Assembly (NCBI GenBank): GCA_031555675.1
Contig: JAVBUB010000089.1
Coordinates: 1-7,348 of the forward strand
Source of the DNA: JAISJU01 sp031555675
GTDB lineage: Bacteria > Bacteroidota > Bacteroidia > Bacteroidales > Paludibacteraceae
Length of the DNA stretch: 7,348 nucleotides
Reading direction: 5' to 3'
Position numbers and translations under genes: made by a program. The first letter of the stretch is position 1, and the number at the start of each line of letters is the position of its first letter. Positions 5,863 to 7,348 of this stretch are shown here, piece by piece. The notes under the pieces were generated by a model. The model had not been told where the DNA came from. It saw nothing but the letters and a program-made list of their open reading frames with translations, and ran no database searches.

Positions 5863-6675
5863 TTATTTTTGTGTTGTTGCAAATGTTTGTACTATAGTGA
5901 AACCAACTTCATCAATAGCGTGTGTAATACCGTCTATTCTGGTAGTAAAATAGTTGTAAGAAATAACTGCAAGAGCACCTGTAGCGATACCAAAAGCTGT
6001 ATTGATCAACGCTTCAGAGATACCTGTAGACAAAGCGATAGAGTCAGGAGAACCTGCATTTGCCAATGCCGCAAACGATTTAATCATACCCATTACCGTT
6101 CCTAACAATCCCAACAAAGTACCCAAAGTAGTCATAGTGGCAAGAACCGGAAGATTTTGCTCCAATGATGGCAATTCCAAAGCAGTGGCTTCTTCAATTT
6201 CTTTTTGAATGGCCAATGCTTTTTGGTCTCTGGTCATTTCTTTTTCAGTTTCCATTTGGGCGTATTTTACCAAACCTGCATTTACTACGTTAGCAACAGA
6301 ACCTTTTTGTTTGTCGCACAATGCTTTTGCACTTTCCAAATCATTCGCGTTCAATGCTGTTTTCAGGTTGTCTACAAATTTTACCATTTTACCTTTTCCT
6401 TGAGCTCTTGAAATGGCAAATATACGCTCTATACTCAACACTAACACTGTAAGAAGTAATGATTGAAGAACAGGTACGATTATACCTCCTTTATAAATGG
6501 TTCCCAATAAATTACCAGGTAGTGGATGGTTATTAGGATCTCCGTTCATAAAGTTGTCCGGATTACCGAAAATAAAATTAAAAACAAGTAATGCTACAAT
6601 AAGGCAACATACAATGACTAATGATGCCGATACTTGAAATCCTTTTTTTGATGATTTTTTCTCTTTTGTCGTCAT
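5863..6675 (-). CDS. exbB: MotA/TolQ/ExbB proton-channel family protein
   Basis: This 270-residue inner-membrane protein is the pentamer-forming stator of the Ton motor, which with ExbD converts proton flow into force on TonB. Membrane segments are at about 16-36, 62-86, 174-198 and 222-242. Classical ExbB has three; the first here is an extra N-terminal helix followed by an Asn/Pro/Gly-rich extracytoplasmic loop (37-58). The family signature is present: L-G-T-L-L-G-L-L-G-T-V-M-G-M-I in the third segment, and E221-A-L-I-N-T-A-F-G-I-A-T-G-A in the fourth. The cytoplasmic domain between the second and third segments includes a helical A-L-N-A-N-D-L-E-S-A-K-A-L-C stretch. It is the first gene of the block, with exbD-1 starting 8 bases after its stop. 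No competing upstream Met is evident, and the leader before the ATG is pure A/T with no Shine-Dalgarno, usual for the phylum. Confidence 0.94.
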   Translation of the reverse strand: MTTKEKKSSKKGFQVSASLVIVCCLIVALLVFNFIFGNPDNFMNGDPNNHPLPGNLLGTIYKGGIIVPVLQSLLLTVLVLSIERIFAISRAQGKGKMVKFVDNLKTALNANDLESAKALCDKQKGSVANVVNAGLVKYAQMETEKEMTRDQKALAIQKEIEEATALELPSLEQNLPVLATMTTLGTLLGLLGTVMGMIKSFAALANAGSPDSIALSTGISEALINTAFGIATGALAVISYNYFTTRIDGITHAIDEVGFTIVQTFATTQK

Positions 6676-7119
6676 GATTTAAAATTTTAAGTTTTATATT
6701 TAATTTTAAAATAGTTCAATTTTACAGATCAATATTGCATACAACTTTTCTCATAGATTACAATTGACTAGTTCTACATAACTCAGAAAATATATTGGGG
6801 ATTCATATAATATCTTCCAGTTAATCAGCTCATTACAATACTACGATAAAAACTGATATTGTTAAAATATCCCGACATTTTGCCTATTATAAACGATAAG
6901 CAAAAATTTGAGAGTTCAAACATAGATAAAAAAAATTGAAAATCTTGTATTCTTAGTCACAAATTGTAAAAAAATAATTAAGATTAAGTTCTCCAACGAG
7001 ATCTTTTCTTTTGAATCAGTAATTAAAATTATCCTGAAAAGTTAATAGTAAAACGTGAATTATAAGAATAAATTATGTAAACATGTAACAAAAAAGAGGA
7101 ATCGGTCTAAAGAGTAATA
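6676..7119. other. Long AT-rich leader/promoter region of the exb-tonB block
   Basis: This stretch holds no supportable gene on either strand. It is very AT-rich with many stop codons. It must contain the promoter for exbB unless transcription continues from pepD. The only sequence matching a known signal is the -7-like TATGTTTG (minus) at 6917-6924. Immediately before the exbB start, TTTAAAATT (6678-6686) and AATTTTAAA (6702-6710) are inverted, but they are pure A/T and weak. Confidence 0.5.
6917..6924 (-). promoter_or_regulatory. Possible Bacteroidetes -7 element for exbB
   Basis: The minus strand reads TATGTTTG, an exact match to TAnnTTTG, the -7 consensus of the Bacteroidetes primary sigma factor. 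No TTTG -33 element is found at 19-21 bases; that interval is T-rich instead. It would give a leader of about 235 bases before exbB. A chance match in about 600 AT-rich bases is quite likely, so this is a candidate only. Confidence 0.28.
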
Positions 7120-7227
7120 AATTCAACATTTAAGATTCAATATTCAACATTACGCATTGAGGATGTTTTACAGATAATTTTGAATTTTGAACTTTGAATC
7201 TTGAATTAAATATGGTCTAAAAAATAA
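7104..7227. repeat. Inverted-repeat element with ATTCAA-type units, flanked by direct repeats
   Basis: Arms 7120-7147 and 7180-7207 are inverted copies matching at 23 of 28 positions, around a 32-base centre. Each arm is built from repeated ATTCAA-like units at roughly 8-base steps. Just outside lie direct repeats of GGTCTAAA-A-TAA form at 7104-7117 and 7214-7227, matching at 12 of 14 positions. The folded form on the minus strand is followed by TTTATTACTCTTT and lies downstream of pepD, so it could serve as its terminator. The flanking repeats also fit an old small insertion element. No protein is encoded. Confidence 0.5.
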
Positions 7228-7253
7228 GTTTATAAGGTTTTTAAAGTTTATAA
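7226..7253. repeat. Two copies of AAGTTTATAA, 18 bases apart
   Basis: AAGTTTATAA occurs exactly at 7226-7235 and again at 7244-7253, just past the pepD stop. The 18-base spacing is close to two helical turns less three bases. No function is assigned. It may be simple AT-rich chance or part of the neighbouring repeat element. Confidence 0.35.
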
Positions 7254-7265
7254 CTCAAATCAGAA

Positions 7266-7348
7266 TCATATACTTTTCAACACCTCACACAGCAATCTCC
7301 AGCTATTTTCTACCGAAGATATTTGCACTCGCTCGCTTGGCGAATGCG
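7266..7348 (-). CDS. pepD: C-terminal end of aminoacyl-histidine dipeptidase (Xaa-His dipeptidase), 5' part outside window
   Basis: Only the last 26 codons are present, reading in from the right edge and ending in TGA at 7268-7266. The translation begins H-S-P-S-E-R-V-Q-I, continues S-S-V-E-N-S-W, and ends L-L-C-E-V-L-K-S-I. The H-S-P-x-E-x-V-x-I-x-S-V followed by an aromatic helix and L-K end is characteristic of the C-terminus of PepD-type M20 metallopeptidases; the histidine belongs to the conserved P-H-S-P segment near the active site. PepD is a cytoplasmic zinc enzyme that splits Xaa-His dipeptides such as carnosine. It runs in the same direction as exbB but about 590 bases upstream, so it is probably a separate transcription unit. 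The call rests on a short segment from memory of the family, and another M20 peptidase is the main alternative. Confidence 0.7.
   Translation of the reverse strand, partial: HSPSERVQISSVENSWRLLCEVLKSI

Noticed and set aside
6002..6411. Several plus-strand open frames opposite exbB.
   Set aside because: All are antisense to conserved ExbB sequence, with no independent support.
6678..6710. TTTAAAATT/AATTTTAAA inverted repeat just before the exbB start.
   Set aside because: Pure A/T arms in A/T-only sequence; a chance match and too weak to fold usefully.
7266..7348. PdxJ C-terminus as the gene upstream of exbB, an arrangement I recall from other Bacteroidales.
   Set aside because: The tail read here (H-S-P-x-E-x-V-x-I-x-S-V) does not resemble PdxJ; it matches the C-terminus of PepD-type peptidases.
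1..7348. A defence system, phage, transposon or CRISPR locus.
   Set aside because: No nuclease, helicase, reverse transcriptase, transposase, integrase, phage structural gene or spacer array is visible; the window is an envelope-energy locus.

Overview
The window looks like a chromosomal segment of a Bacteroidota bacterium, most likely order Bacteroidales. The evidence is low G+C, AT-rich leaders instead of Shine-Dalgarno sequences, a type IX secretion (T9SS) type B sorting domain at the left edge, a Bacteroidetes-style TonB N-terminus (W-N-D-L-V-F-E-G-R-N-K-N-Y-G-A-Y), and two consecutive dissimilar exbD genes. The genus cannot be fixed from this sequence alone.

Layout. Bases 2-178 (+) are the last 58 codons of a T9SS-exported protein. 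It converges on a long minus-strand block, and a strong hairpin at 498-534 lies between them as a shared terminator. Reading the minus strand in transcription order from the right: the last 26 codons of an aminoacyl-histidine dipeptidase (pepD, 7348-7266); about 590 bases without a gene, containing an inverted-repeat element; then exbB (6675-5863), exbD-1 (5854-5252), exbD-2 (5194-4550), tonB (4522-3701), a small two-helix membrane protein (start 3590 or 3608, end 3357), a PstS-like phosphate-binding-type lipoprotein (3370-2375) and a signal-peptide-bearing TPR protein (2157-553).

How they work together. ExbB and the two ExbDs form a proton-driven motor in the inner membrane, and TonB carries its work to outer-membrane TonB-dependent transporters. 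The three downstream genes point the same way. The small membrane gene and the PstS-like gene overlap by 14 bases, and there is no pstC, pstA or pstB in view, so the PstS-like lipoprotein and TPR protein are better read as envelope accessories of the Ton locus than as part of a phosphate ABC transporter. That reading is inference. AT-rich perfect inverted repeats in two gene gaps (exbD-1/exbD-2 and tonB/small membrane gene) may set the relative expression of motor and accessories.

No tRNA, rRNA, CRISPR array, transposase or phage gene is visible. The genes are recognisable families. The least explained parts are the three-gene accessory tail, the intercistronic hairpins and the repeat element upstream of exbB.
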